Below are positions 45,341 through 60,981 of a stretch of 64,000 bases of DNA, piece by piece. Source of the DNA: Amphibalanus amphitrite (Eukaryota; Arthropoda; Thecostraca; Balanomorpha; Balanidae). Under the pieces are notes generated by a model, which worked only from the letters and a program-made list of their open reading frames with translations, searched no databases and was not told the origin of the DNA. The position numbers and the translations under genes are program-made. Every line of letters begins with the position of its first letter. Positions within the stretch are counted from its first letter, which is position 1. The DNA is taken from NCBI RefSeq assembly GCF_019059575.1, contig NW_024881674.1, positions 539,001 through 603,000 of the forward strand, written 5' to 3'.

Positions 45341-46528
45341 AGGGGTGTTCACGGGCACCGCACACTGCTGCGTGCGGTGTGTGCGGTGCGTCCAGCAGGC
45401 GTGGGGGTAGGGGTAGGCGGCTCTGACGTCACGCCGCCCGACTGGAAAAAATGCCTCCACTACGCTGAAGTTCTCGGCGGAGGTGATGCGCCGAAATTTC
45501 GGCGCAAGGGTTTATGCGCCGAAATTATTTTACCAAGCCATGCTTCATGCGCCGAAAATTTTCAAGGCTTACTGATGGCTGCAGGCTGTAGCCACGCACT
45601 GTTCGTCGAGGGGGGGGGGGGCTGGCGTGTGTGTGTGACTGTCTTCCAGTGACTACTGTCTACAGACGGTTGTTGGCACGGTCGACGGGATCGGGCAGAC
45701 AAAAGACATCAGCAGGCCATGCGGGACCGAGCACCAGGGTTCGCTATCACAAAATCTCCTGACTCACAAACTCACTGGCATGTTCCATAACGTAACCTTT
45801 ATTTTGTTGCCCAGCTCTGATCAGCAGTAGTGCCCAGCCGGTGACTGACGCCTGACGGGGCCTTCAACAGGCGTGGTGCAAGCACGGCCGATGGGATCGG
45901 GCAGATACCAGGCCACGCGGGACCGATTGCCAGCGTCTGCTCACAAACCACACGCCGGAAATACTGGAATCACAACGGTCAATACGCACACGATAGCATA
46001 CGTTATCTGAACTAGGGGATCCGACAATCCATAACCTCACTCTGGATCGTTAAACTGTTCCCGCCGTGGGAGAGTCGCAATCAGGTTCACTGAACATGAC
46101 TTAAATACCCTGAGACGAACACGAGACAAGATAAGTGATATTTAAGATGTTTAACTCCCGAAGACATTTAACCCTCGCCGGCCGAGGGGGGGTTGGTGCC
46201 ACCCCCCGGACGTTTTTTTTCGCGATTTACGCCGAAGTACGCCGAAAATTTCGGCGCAAGCCGTCGATTTACGCCGAAGTACGCCGAAAATTTTCGGCGC
46301 AAACGCCCAACTACGCTCGAGTTCTCGACGAAAGCGTGCATTCACGGTATCGTGCATTTTTTCCAGTCGGGCGTCACGGCTGCGTGCGGTGGACGGTCCG
46401 CTGTGGCCAGTCCCGACCGGCCACAGCGATCGCTGTGTGCGGTGACGGAAGGCTGACGTAGGGACGCAGTGGGTGGAGCTTGGAGGCTGTGTGCGGTCCG
46501 ACCGCACACAGGACCCATGAACAGCCCT
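45341..46528. mobile_element. TGTTCACGG palindromic element E1, with a large insertion
   Basis: AGG at 45338-45340 and 46529-46531 is a 3-bp duplication. The ends are AGGGGTGTTCACGGGCACCG and, inverted, AGGGCTGTTCATGGG. After its 937-bp insertion (45436-46372) is removed, it resembles E2. A 3-bp duplication and GGG(G/C)TGTT ends recall PIF/Harbinger (Tourist-like) MITEs, but the usual TWA target is absent. Confidence 0.7.
45436..46372. mobile_element. 937-bp element inserted in E1, 8-bp duplication, GCGCCGAAA palindromes
   Basis: GTCACGCC (45428-45435) and GTCACGGC (46373-46380) are near-identical 8-base flanks, and the uninterrupted site is visible in E2. The ends are GCCCGACTGGAAAAAATGC and its perfect complement. 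Next to each end are several palindromes of the type GCGCCGAAATTTCGGCGC. The centre holds two direct copies of a GATCGGGCAGA...GCGGGACCGA block (about 45676 and 45881). A TTAACCC plus G run/C run end like those of the TTAA elements sits at about 46167. The superfamily is unclear. Confidence 0.65.
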
Positions 46529-46537
46529 AGGGCCGAG

Positions 46538-47019
46538 AGGGGTGTTCACGGGCACCGCACACTGCTGCGTGCGCTGTGTGCGGTGCGTCCAGCAGGCGTG
46601 GGGGTAGGGGATGGGTAGGCGGTTCTGACGTCACGGCTGCGTGCGGTGGACGGTCCGCTGTGGCCAGTCCCGAGGGCTGTTCACGGACCGCACACAGCCT
46701 CGAAGCTCCGCCCACCGCGTCCCTACGTCAGCCTTCCGTCACCGCACACAGCGATCGCTGTGGCCGGTCGGGACTGGCCACAGCGGACCGTCCACCGCAC
46801 GCAGCCGTGACGTCAGAACCGCCTACCCATCCCCTACCCCCACGCCTGCTGGACGTACCGCACACACCGCACGCAGCAGTGTGCGGTGCCCGTGAACACC
46901 CCTCCGACCGGCCACAGCGATCGCTGTGTGCGGTGACGGAAGGCTGACGTAGGGACGCAGTGGGCGGAGCTTGGAGGCTGTGTGCGGTCCGACCGCACAC
47001 AGGGCCCGTGAACAGCCCT
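46538..47019. mobile_element. TGTTCACGG palindromic element E2, interrupted by E3
   Basis: The ends AGGGGTGTTCACGGGCACCG and, inverted, AGGGCTGTTCACGGGCCCTG match E1. The flanking bases GAG and CAG are a possible 3-bp duplication with one change. E3 sits inside it in the opposite orientation, making the whole 480 bp a large inverted repeat. Without E3 it is about 248 bp. Confidence 0.75.
46673..46903. mobile_element. TGTTCACGG palindromic element E3, nested in E2
   Basis: A full inverted copy of the family inserted in E2 with duplication CCG (46670-46672 and 46904-46906). Removing it and one CCG restores the CAGTCCCGACCGGCC seen in E1. The close match to E2 marks it as recent. Confidence 0.85.
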
Positions 47020-47502
47020 CAGGTGTACCCGTGTCAGCAGTCAGCACACGTTACCTGTGTGTTTCCAGACAATTTGTTATCAGTACCTACCAGTACCTAC
47101 ATAGCCTTGGTACCTACGCCCTGTAAGAATTTTGCCTTCGCCAACATGTGACATGATTGTTAATGTTCCATGGATTGCTTTGCGATAATATGGTGTGGTT
47201 TGTATTCAATTTTGAGCCTAACTAAAGGTGCAAAAGGGCGATTTTACCCACAGCACAAAAGTATCCTTATTTAGTACCAAAACACGGCTCACAGCACAAC
47301 ACACACAACACAACACACTGGACAGAGCAGCAACAAACTTAAAGGAAATAGTTCACTTTCACGAAATTATTTTTTTGCAACGGATTTATGATTTTTTATG
47401 TTCAAAATAATCAGCAAAGAAAATAAAACCTTTTTATAACAAAATATTATTTTCTATATTTTGATATAGGACGAACTTTTCAGTTTCTGTAAGGCACACG
47501 CG

Positions 47503-47708
47503 ATCCAGTATGAAAAGAGCATGGGTCCCGAAAATTCTTCAGAAAAGAGAAATTATCGCAGCCACCGGCATTTGGGCGATCTGCTCGATCTGATAATGTT
47601 CCCCTGAATGTCCTAATTGATCAGTACGAGAATTTCTCTAGAGTTCTCGTAGATAATTTCTCTAGTTTCTGAAGAATTTTCGGGACCCATGCTCTTTTCA
47701 TACTGGAT
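47503..47708. mobile_element. foldback MITE with about 52-bp arms
   Basis: The arms begin ATCCAGTATGAAAAGAGCAT and match inverted over about 52 bases (47503-47555 with 47657-47708). The 9-base AAGGCACAC occurs at 47491-47499 and 47721-47729, close to but not touching the arms. Confidence 0.75.
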
Positions 47709-48637
47709 GGAAATATATGCAAGGCACACATCCTCAACGCAAGACACCTTTTTCGGGACGAGAAATAGAATATCTTTGCCTAGGGTGATCGTTGGGCTGT
47801 AAAAGCTCCTGATTTATGCTCGTCTCAGCCCAAGCTACGGAACTGCTATTCCAGTTCAAAACCCATGTTAAAAAGTGAACTATACTGCCTTGAACTTAAC
47901 ACTATATATGGCCTTGAACTTAACACACAAGATAATAACACACTATTTTTAGACACACAATAAAATCGCCAATTTTTTGCGCCAGTTTTGTATCGAACAC
48001 ACCACAAGTGAGACATGCGTAATCAACACATGCGCTAGCGTCATCTATAAAAAGGCCAGCAGCTTCAATGTTTTTCTTTTCTACCGCTAGATGCCAGGCT
48101 AGGACAGAAAAGGCCAAGAGAGCACCGAGAGTATGGATATGGCCTTGGATAGTACATACATTTCCACGTGCTCCCTTGGCTCCACGTGCAAACCCATCGT
48201 GCAAGGAGCACACTGCACGCGTTGACCACCTGCAAGATTCGTGCAAGCCTTGCAATGCTTTAGAGATTCACTTGCATAATTTGGCTTTGCTTACATTTAA
48301 ACGTATGAATCATGAATGATTGACAATCTGGATCTGGATTAAACGGGTGAGTTGATTTGGCGCAGGCCGGCCCAGACATTGACCTTGCTGGAGAATGTCT
48401 GAGACTTGACTTTGAGGCAGAGTGCCTACTGAGTACTTACTGATAGGCACTAGGCACTTTGACCGCTAGGCAGGGACGATGTTGTTGAGACCTGAACGAT
48501 GCTAATGACGTGGTTATGAGTGACCAACTACCGATGAGGATGTATGTGCATTACTGCTTAGGCTAATCGCATGATTAATGCACACATTTGAAACCGAAGT
48601 TTGGAACTTGGAAGTGTATGACTCATTTGTTTTGCAG

Positions 48638-48818
48638 TGTCCAATCGCGAGCGTCTGGGCCGCCCAGCCGCCGTGAACTGTGGAGGAGCCGAGGACCGAC
48701 AAGAACCCTCAGTCGGTGCCCCGCTCACGTCCTGCAGTTCGACTCGGACGAGGATGATCATTTGACGGAGGGTAATCGTCAATCGACACTGAGAGATTCA
48801 GGCCATCTGCAGCGCAAG
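48638..48818 (+). CDS. possible internal exon, unidentified
   Basis: A good acceptor (TTTGTTTTGCAG) ends at 48637 and a donor follows CGCAAG at 48818. One frame stays open across the exon and includes HVLQFDSDEDDHLTEG. A second frame is open for most of it, so the frame is not certain. I do not recognise the family. A 133-base tandem duplication begins at its donor. It may belong with the 49.4 kb exon. Confidence 0.25.
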
Positions 48819-49060
48819 GTACGGTACGTAAGTGACGTGGGTGTAACTACCTACAACCTACGCATGTAGGCACTGTAAGCATATCTACCTAGTACCTATA
48901 TAGGTACCTACCAAGTTTCAGGTACGTAACTTGGTACGCAAGGAACGCAAGGTACGTAAGTGACAAGTGGGTGTAACTACCTACAACCTACGCAAACGCA
49001 TGTAGGATGCATGTAGGCACTGTAAGCATATCTACCTAGTACCTATATACCAAGTTTCAG
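48814..49060. repeat. about 133-bp tandem duplication spanning a candidate donor site
   Basis: The unit 48814-48946 (GCAAGGTACG..., GGGTGTAACTACCTACAACC, ...AAGTTTCAG) is repeated from 48947 with a 16-base extra ATGTAGG piece. Confidence 0.75.
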
Positions 49061-49402
49061 CGCAATCGGCCCAGTAATCACCGAAATACTTGTTCCAAAA
49101 CTGACACCTCTGTTTCGCACGTGGTACGTGCATAAGGGGTCACCTACATGTCAATCATAAATAGCCCATTACTTGGTAGAAGGAATGAAACTACCCTACA
49201 AAAATTACAGTGCATGTAAATCGGTCAAGTGGTTGCTGAGATATAAGCCTCGCAAAAGCGTGACCACGGCCGGCCGCTCACACTCAGAAGCAACTCAGAA
49301 GTTCCTGCTATTATACGCAAGACTTCGCTCGCTCCGTAATAACCTGTTGCTACTTGCTCGTATTTATAAAAATTCAAAAAATTAAACCAATATTTATTCG
49401 AG

Positions 49403-49523
49403 CGTGGAACTGGACCCTATCGAGGGCCACCTGGAGCCCTATGGCCTAGGGAAAGGTGTCTGGCTGAGCCCGAGGCACCATGAAGACGCGTTAAACCCTT
49501 CGATCATAAAAACGTCACGCTAA
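49403..49523 (+). CDS. possible 3' terminal exon, unidentified
   Basis: After a weak acceptor (TATTTATTCGAG) an open frame reads VELDPIEGHLEPYGLGKGVW, continues for about 20 more residues and stops at 49521-49523. A second frame is open nearly as long. Composition looks coding, but no family was recognised and the join to the 48.6 kb exon is not proven. Confidence 0.22.
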
Positions 49524-49996
49524 TCACACCGGCCGTCGACGTTGAGGCGATGCACGTGTCAAAAAGCCGCATCAGATTTGTACCGCTGTTCTGTCAGATT
49601 TAATGAGCGCATGAACGTGAGCCTTTGTGCCACGCGTGTGCCTTTTATGTCCGTTTAAATGAGTTCAGGTGCCTCCAGTCGCTCTGAGCGGTTCGTTTTC
49701 GTTCGTCCGTTCTTAGTATCTGACATGGCGTGTTAGCTCTGAGCGAGTCCGGCAGCAGGGGCGCTTTTTGTACGGCTCTCATGTGCTTGTTATCGCGTCA
49801 CCCGCACGTGCCGGAGAAAGACGGTGGATGGTGAGCGTGCGGAAAATGTGCGTGTGGAAGATAGGAGCGTAAGGTATAACGCGTATTTCAGTATCGGTTA
49901 TCGGTGCATTTTCCCGCATTTGAACGTCCTCGGGTCTTATTGCTCATGGCAGAAATGTCCCTAAGCGTGCATATGTATTTGAGACGGGTCAATTTT

Positions 49997-50034
49997 TATA
50001 AAGTCCCGCACCGATCCACTCCACATTCCAGTTT
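49997..50034 (+). promoter_or_regulatory. TATA box plus initiator-like core promoter
   Basis: TATAAAG at 49997-50003 is followed 33 bases later by CCAGTT (A at 50030), close to the arthropod initiator TCAGTT at the usual TATA-to-start distance. It precedes a GC-rich leader and the signal-peptide exon at 50329. Confidence 0.5.
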
Positions 50035-50328
50035 ACAGCCCAACGCGCCCACTGAACCGTCCCTCGGCGCACCTTCCCACGACCGAGCGGCCCCTGAGCG
50101 ACACCGCTCGGCAGCGCGGCCCACTTGTGCTCGGTGACTGTTCGCCGTCGCGTCCTGTCCACCCCAGAGTCCGCTCCGGCTCCGGCAGACGGCCATTCGC
50201 CGCAGGAAGCCCGCAGCCGGCCGGAAACGGGTCCATCCGCCTCCGTCACCGCCGCTGCCGCCGTCAGCCGACCGCGCCCCGGCTGCCCCGTGCCGAGTGA
50301 TGGCTGGCACACCGGAGATGGCTTGGAA

Positions 50329-50380
50329 ATGGAGCGGACGGTGTGGCTATTGCTAATTGCACTGGTCTACTGGCGCACTG
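50329..50380 (+). CDS. first coding exon of a secreted or membrane protein (signal peptide)
   Basis: The ATG (context GGAAATGG) begins MERTVWLLLIALVYWRT, a typical signal peptide with a hydrophobic core. The exon then reaches a donor at ACTG|GTACGC in phase 1, the phase favoured after signal-peptide exons of extracellular proteins. The leader from about 50030 has no other ATG in this frame. An overlapping upstream ATG at 50300 opens an 18-codon reading frame that could dampen translation. The next exon was not found in the window, so the family is unknown. Confidence 0.5.
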
Positions 50381-50406
50381 GTACGCTGTCTCAAGGCGCG
50401 GAATAA

Positions 50407-53400
50407 GGTCTGCAGCGTGCACTGTGCATACCGCGTGATGGCGATTCCTTTGGCTACGACTTCTGACTTTTGGGCTTTTATCGAACATTCCACATATGAC
50501 CTGGTCAACAGCAAGCTCGACATACAATGCAATTTACTTCGTTCGACATAGCATCGTAACATTTTGAATAAATTGCTCCTAACGATAAACTCTTTGGAAT
50601 TTCGTCGCCCCCTGCGCTGCCAGCTCCCCTGACTGACAGCACGCTCCGTCAGTAAAGTCAGCCGGCTGCTGTTTTTCCTGTCATACAGCCGCGTGTTGGT
50701 CGATGTTGCCCGTCATTGCGCGACTGAGTGATGGCAGTGCCGTATCCGTGTAGCTGCGCTAATGTGCTGAGTGCTCGGCTGACGGCACGTCACCGCTGCG
50801 GCGCTTGCCGCATCCCCGCCGCGGCCATTACGGCGCCGTAAATCGTCTCCGGTGTGCGTCCTGCCGGCTACGAGCGGTCGGCACGACAGGGCTGGGTCCG
50901 TCTAGTTGTCGGGTTGGCCGAGGTTAGGCCGCGGATGCCACGGGGAAGATTCGCATTTTGGATGATATGCCATTAGGTCACGAAGAACATGATATTGCAC
51001 ATGCAGGTTAATTAGGGATGGCGTGCACAGTGTCATGCTCGATACTGACACGGCGATAATATGCTATGGTAATAGCCGATTGGACTCTCACTATCGCTTC
51101 GGCAACCATCCGTGGTACTCGCAATGACCGCCCTTTTCGCAAAGTCACTGAATGGCCGCCAGCTCCGGATGGGTACGACACTTCCATGCAGGCAGTGGCC
51201 GCCCGTACCGCTGGCTATCACTCTTCACTGTAGCCATCCACACCCCATCGGAGCCTCCCAGTGACCACCGGCGTCCGACCACCACCCTCCCTGTGATGGC
51301 GACAGCGACCTCCATCGTTAGACCCCAGATGAGTCTATTACGCGGACGGATCTGATTGCGGGCCAGGTCATCAGCGGCCATGGCAAACGACCGTTCGGCG
51401 AGCCCAGTGAAAAGTCGCCTCATTTATGTTCATCAGTAGCGGCCACCGGTGTAACTGTCTCGAGAAGAGAGACGCCAACGACTGGATGATGATATCGCCA
51501 ATCTTCCGCCGGGCGAGCTACGAGCTAGACTCGCGGTCCTGACTTTGACGGCATGCGATTGCTGATAGGTGCACATGGGTGCTGTGGGTATCTGGTATAT
51601 GCTTGCAGCCTGCAAGCGTTTCCATTCTCTAGGTCATGACATACATAAACGAAAGGGGAATATGAAACGGCAGGTCGGTCGGGGCTTAAATGTCGGCCGC
51701 ATTTCGAGGGTAATCGACACTCATTTCAATGTGTCACAGTTCGCTGCTGTACATTTCAGCTCAGTTGAGAGATCGTGTCATCGCTCACGACCAATGGCTC
51801 AGCTATGGTCCGGAAGTTTATCTGGAGATAGATCGCAGGATCACACTGCAGTTGCACACACCGCCAATGTTTGCAAGTTTCACTCCATGGTAATGTTTCA
51901 TCTGTGAAATGATTACCAGGCTTGCATGTATTTCGGTTGAAATATTCCCACCGTTTCGTACCTAATCCAATTCATCGCCTTGTCATTCTGTTTACTCATG
52001 CTTCCGGGCCGTGTCTACTCGATCGTGCTCACACGCCATGTTGTGTCGTTCCCCAGTGTTACGTATAACACAGGTTGCACACTGCACAGTGTAACATACA
52101 GCCTTTGTTGGCGCCCGAGAGTGAGAGGTGTTTCGTTCGCCGGATATACGGTATACCGGCTAGACCCGTGAGAAAACACGCGTTTTACCTAACCTCCGGC
52201 CGGCCGGCGGCAGTGTGCGCCCAATTCGCCGGCGCTGCTGACAAAGTGCGGCCGCCGCCGGCGCGAAAGTGGACACCGGATGACGGCCCGTGTGGGAGCG
52301 ACGGGCGGCTCATGTGCGCCGGGAGCTGCTCGTGATTGAGTCGCTCGTGAGACAGCCCCCGGGCGGCCAGCCGGTCCGCCGCCGGACCCCAGCTATATCG
52401 CGGAAAATACTCCACTTTCTAGCATGCAAACGCGTATGGGATATTCTAGAAGCGGAGTGGGAAGTTAAGAAGGTGCCTGAGTGTTATGATTTATTGCTGG
52501 ATTTTCCCGGTTACCATACGCGCAGGTCTGAGAGCGTTTCGAGACTCTGCGGCTTCGGCATGCGGTTGATGTGCGCACATTCAGTGTGCTAATGACAATT
52601 AACGCCGTTCAATTTGGCCAGTAAATCGTGGAATCGGCCCCGCGCGGCGGCTGTCGAACGTTGCACCACGCACCGCGTGCGGCCTTGCCTCACCGGGAGC
52701 TCTGCGCGCGCGGGCCGTTTGGGGTCTGCTGACGACTGGACGACCCCAGTCGGCGCGGCGCCTCCCACCATTCGACCCCATCGGCAGTGGGATCCCATCA
52801 CGACGGTAGATCGTGCGGTTTGGTGTAAATGCACCCCGCTAAAATGAACTACCGAAAGGTGGTGACGTTTGACTGAAGGGTGATGAGTACTGACACCTGG
52901 GTGGGACGTTACGTAATCGAGCAAGGTGCGAACAGCTAACGGCGGGAAGGCAATGGAGCGTTATGTGGTAAAGTAATTGGTGATATCTGAGTCAGGTATG
53001 CTGCTTTGCGGTGATGCTGTGCTGCGAATACGACGGATGTTGCAGATATTTTGCAGAGGAGAACGTCTTCGAATTGAGAAATCAAATTCGGTTGCAAGTT
53101 AAGGCATCATGCGGCTTCAGAATCGCAAACGTTCGGGATTATATCTGAGGACAGCTTTCACGTGCAGCGATCTCGATTCGAAATTCCTGCAATGCTAAAG
53201 AGTTGACTACATTTTGCTACGAAGCGGACACGACAAGGTCGTTGTTTAGATTGGTACATTGGTATGTCGATTATCATTTGATCACATGCCAGCACTTGAT
53301 GTGGTGTTACACAGTTACGGAGTATGTGACATGCCGTTAACACTTTGTGGATAAAACATACGGCTACTTTCTGCACGTTATCTAAACTTGTCACGAAGGG

Positions 53401-56309
53401 CGTGAAGTTTACATAGACCAAGTGGGCACAAACGTGGGCAGTAGTGCACCAAGGCCGGCTCGCAACCTTCTGTTCCTAAACAAAAACCCGGGCGTCTCGA
53501 ATGGTCATTCTCAGCCGGCCGATTTTGCGGCGAGTCGTGTCAAGGCCCGTGCCGGTCACCGGTCACACGCTGGTCACAGTCGGCCTTTGATATTGCCGCC
53601 TGTCGTCACCTCAGTCGGCCCGGGTCGTTATCATTCAGAGTGCGTCGTCGCCCGGTCTGTGCCGGGCCCGGCTCGGGGACGGAGCTGACCGGGACCCCTG
53701 CTCTGACCCCCACTGACCCTCCGCCGACCCTTCCCTAACCCCATCCGACACCTTCGTCTCGGCACTCGACACGGTCGAGCCGCAAAAAGGCCGATACCGC
53801 ACCGGCACGAATTGCCAATTCTGCTCACCGCCCGGCGCGGCCCGCTCCCACCCCACCCCCAGACAGACGCCGCGGGTCTGCACATCTCTCCCCAGTGAAA
53901 ACACCCCGCGTTGCGCAACATGGTCCGTGTCCGCCGCCACTCGGTCAGTGGGATTCAATATCCGTTGGACGCGCCTCCGTCTATCAGTGTGGCTAATTGC
54001 GCCCGGGGTCGGTCTCCGCCGCGCCGGCCGATCGGCGCACCGAGCTCCCCCGAGCGGCCGTGGCCGGGTCGTGACCTGCCGGTCCGGGTCAGTCTCCTTT
54101 AACCCACAAATCCCTGTCAACGTGGTTTATGCGCGATTGCCGTGCGGGCTTGTCCTCGGGCCGGGCGCACGACCCATATTCGCTAATAGGCCGGTAGTGG
54201 GGACATGTGTACGCCAGGCTGTAATGAGATGTCGACGTAGGGAATGCGAGTTATGATGCTGTAATGAGCAGAGCGCTAGGTGACGTGTGTGTCGTGCTGA
54301 TCACCTGGGATTCGGCGGGCGCTGCTGGGAAGTCGCGCCATGCTATCAACAGGTTTTTGGGCTTGAGACTCGACCCTGTCAACGTTCTCGCTCGCACTTG
54401 AGCTAGTCTATTAAAATTGATGCATGGGGTCATTAAATTCAGACGGTGAAGTCATCAAAACGTTAACCAGCGACATTACACGGGGTCTGCAGCACGGTCG
54501 TATATTTCTCACTGATGGGGTGAATATCGGGGTAAAAAGCACGGTTTTCGTTCCAGCAATTGATGGCGGTTGTATCACAATCACACATCCCACGAACAGA
54601 GCATGTAAGCAGTTAAGAGCCTTGTGTGCGGCGCTCGATGACCGGCGAGAAACTCTTCAACTGAGAACCCCCGCGACGTTACACCGAGGTGCACTCGACA
54701 GGCGCCGAGCTGCAGTAAGAATTACAGCCACCCACGAGCAATCAACCAAATTGGGTAATTGACGCTCATGGGGACTTTCGTTTAAAGCACCCATGTCTGT
54801 GTGAGCTATTGCTCATGGCCAAATTGCGCGTCCAGTGAAAGCGAACGCTGGCCACTCGCGGAGCGGCTCACGTCTGTGATTGCGCTGGGCTAACGTGCGC
54901 AATGGGCTGATTGTCACTGTCGGTGGCACTTGTTGGCCCCACGGCTGTCCACCGGGCGCTAACGAATGGCCGCGGCGCGACGGGAGGGTGGCGCTGGTCA
55001 CTTCACACCCGCGCCGGACGGGGTGGCCGCCTGCCGGCCTGGGAGCGCGCAGACGGGGTAATTGGGGTAATGGTGGGAACCAGCCGCTTCCCGGAGCGCC
55101 AGATTCGGATCGCAATTACTTTCGAACAGAATGGGCGTGCGTCCGGTGGCTGGACATTTGGAGGGGGCGGGGTCGAGCCTTGGCGCCCGAGCACTTCGCT
55201 ATTTGTTTACGACCTGAGACTGCAGCTACATAGATCAGGGCTGCGTCCACAGGTGTAATGCGTTAGCCCCGTGAGCTTTTTGATGCACGCAATACGCATG
55301 TCATGCCAAAATAATGAAAGTTTTCTTTCGCTAGGGCTTACGTGGGCAGTGCGTTTTGGCTTAGGTAGGTAATTATTAATTTTCCAGTCGCTGTAGACGT
55401 TTCCAGTGAAACGTCTATCACTTTGATTTATTCTGTCTGCAGGATGAATCTCTACCATGTCCATATACTTGCTTGCATAACGTCTCGCTTATTATCGTTA
55501 TTGTAAAGTGAGATTCAATTTGCCTCTTCGTTGAAATGCTTTAGCTCATTTCACCGTCTCGTTAGTGATTTGTCTCATTTTCCGCATCAGCTTCTTCCGC
55601 CTCCAGGCTTATGTAATATGTAGGTACTTAGAATTCAGGCATATTTTTTGCTGGGATATCTATGTATGTATGTATGTATTGACGATCAAGAGCAATCCAC
55701 AATCGGCGTGGCGATTACACTCCGAGTCCGAGGCTTATAGCTATAGGTATTTTGGCTATTTTTGCAGCTCGGTGGATCATTTTACTTTTTTTGTAACAGG
55801 CTGCTTCAGGCATCCTGTTGTTTCAACCAAATCAGCACATAGTATTTTCACTATCCTATTTCCTTATGTGTATCCGAGCTTTCTTTTTACTCGCTCATTT
55901 TGAAGAAACACGGGTAGACCGTAGACCCTTTCACAGTGTGATAGTGCGCTGGTTTGTGTTTACGACCGTATCAGCACGCCGCCGTGTTGTCCGCGTGCGC
56001 TAATGACCCGTAATCTTCCATTCCAGGCCGGTCCCGCTCGCTTTGAGCGACCACGTGACGCGATCATTAATCATGGCGTCTTGTCACATGACATGTCACC
56101 GGGCGCTTCGTTCGCAAGTCCCCTGTATACCGTCGGATTTCGGCGTTTGTTTGCAGGTAAGCATTAGCAAGGCTGCAGTTGCAGCAGTGTGCATGGCTGC
56201 TAAGCTAACGTTTTTCAGTGGTCTGAGAATTCTCCAACCCTCGCAGGCGAAGCGTTTCGTCTCATGTCGGTGGTTTCCCTGTTTTGCCGTTCATATGCCG
56301 CTAATAGCG
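50407..56309. other. probable intron or intergenic sequence
   Basis: No recognisable exon. GC-rich patches (52.2-52.8, 53.5-54.1, 54.9-55.2 kb) carry overlapping frames on both strands without domains. (TATG)n lies near 55663-55680. Confidence 0.4.
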
Positions 56310-56589
56310 CAGTGTCCCAAAATTTGTAGATGTGGGTGGGAAACGACATCCAAATGAAAATCATTTTCCACTCTCCAAGCCCAATTTTCCACTCCCAATT
56401 GCACCGAGAAGGAGCAATTGCGTGAATGGTTGTTTTGCATCTGTCACAATTGTAGATAAATTGATGTTTTTGATCATTTTCCCACTCTTTTTGGGCCTTA
56501 CCTGACCAACAATTTTTCACTCTCATCCTTTTTTTGGTCAGCAATTTTCCCCTCTGACACCCAAGCAAAAATATGATTTTGGGACACTG
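56310..56589. mobile_element. hAT MITE with perfect 8-bp target duplication
   Basis: TAATAGCG at 56302-56309 and 56590-56597 flanks ends CAGTGTCCCAAAAT and its complement. CAGTG ends and an 8-bp duplication are hAT hallmarks. There is no coding capacity. The perfect duplication suggests recent insertion. Confidence 0.9.

Positions 56590-60981
<4,392 letters not shown>

Noticed and set aside
45377-47047. Many overlapping GC-rich frames on both strands
   Set aside because: All fall in the nested palindromic transposons and repeat each other.
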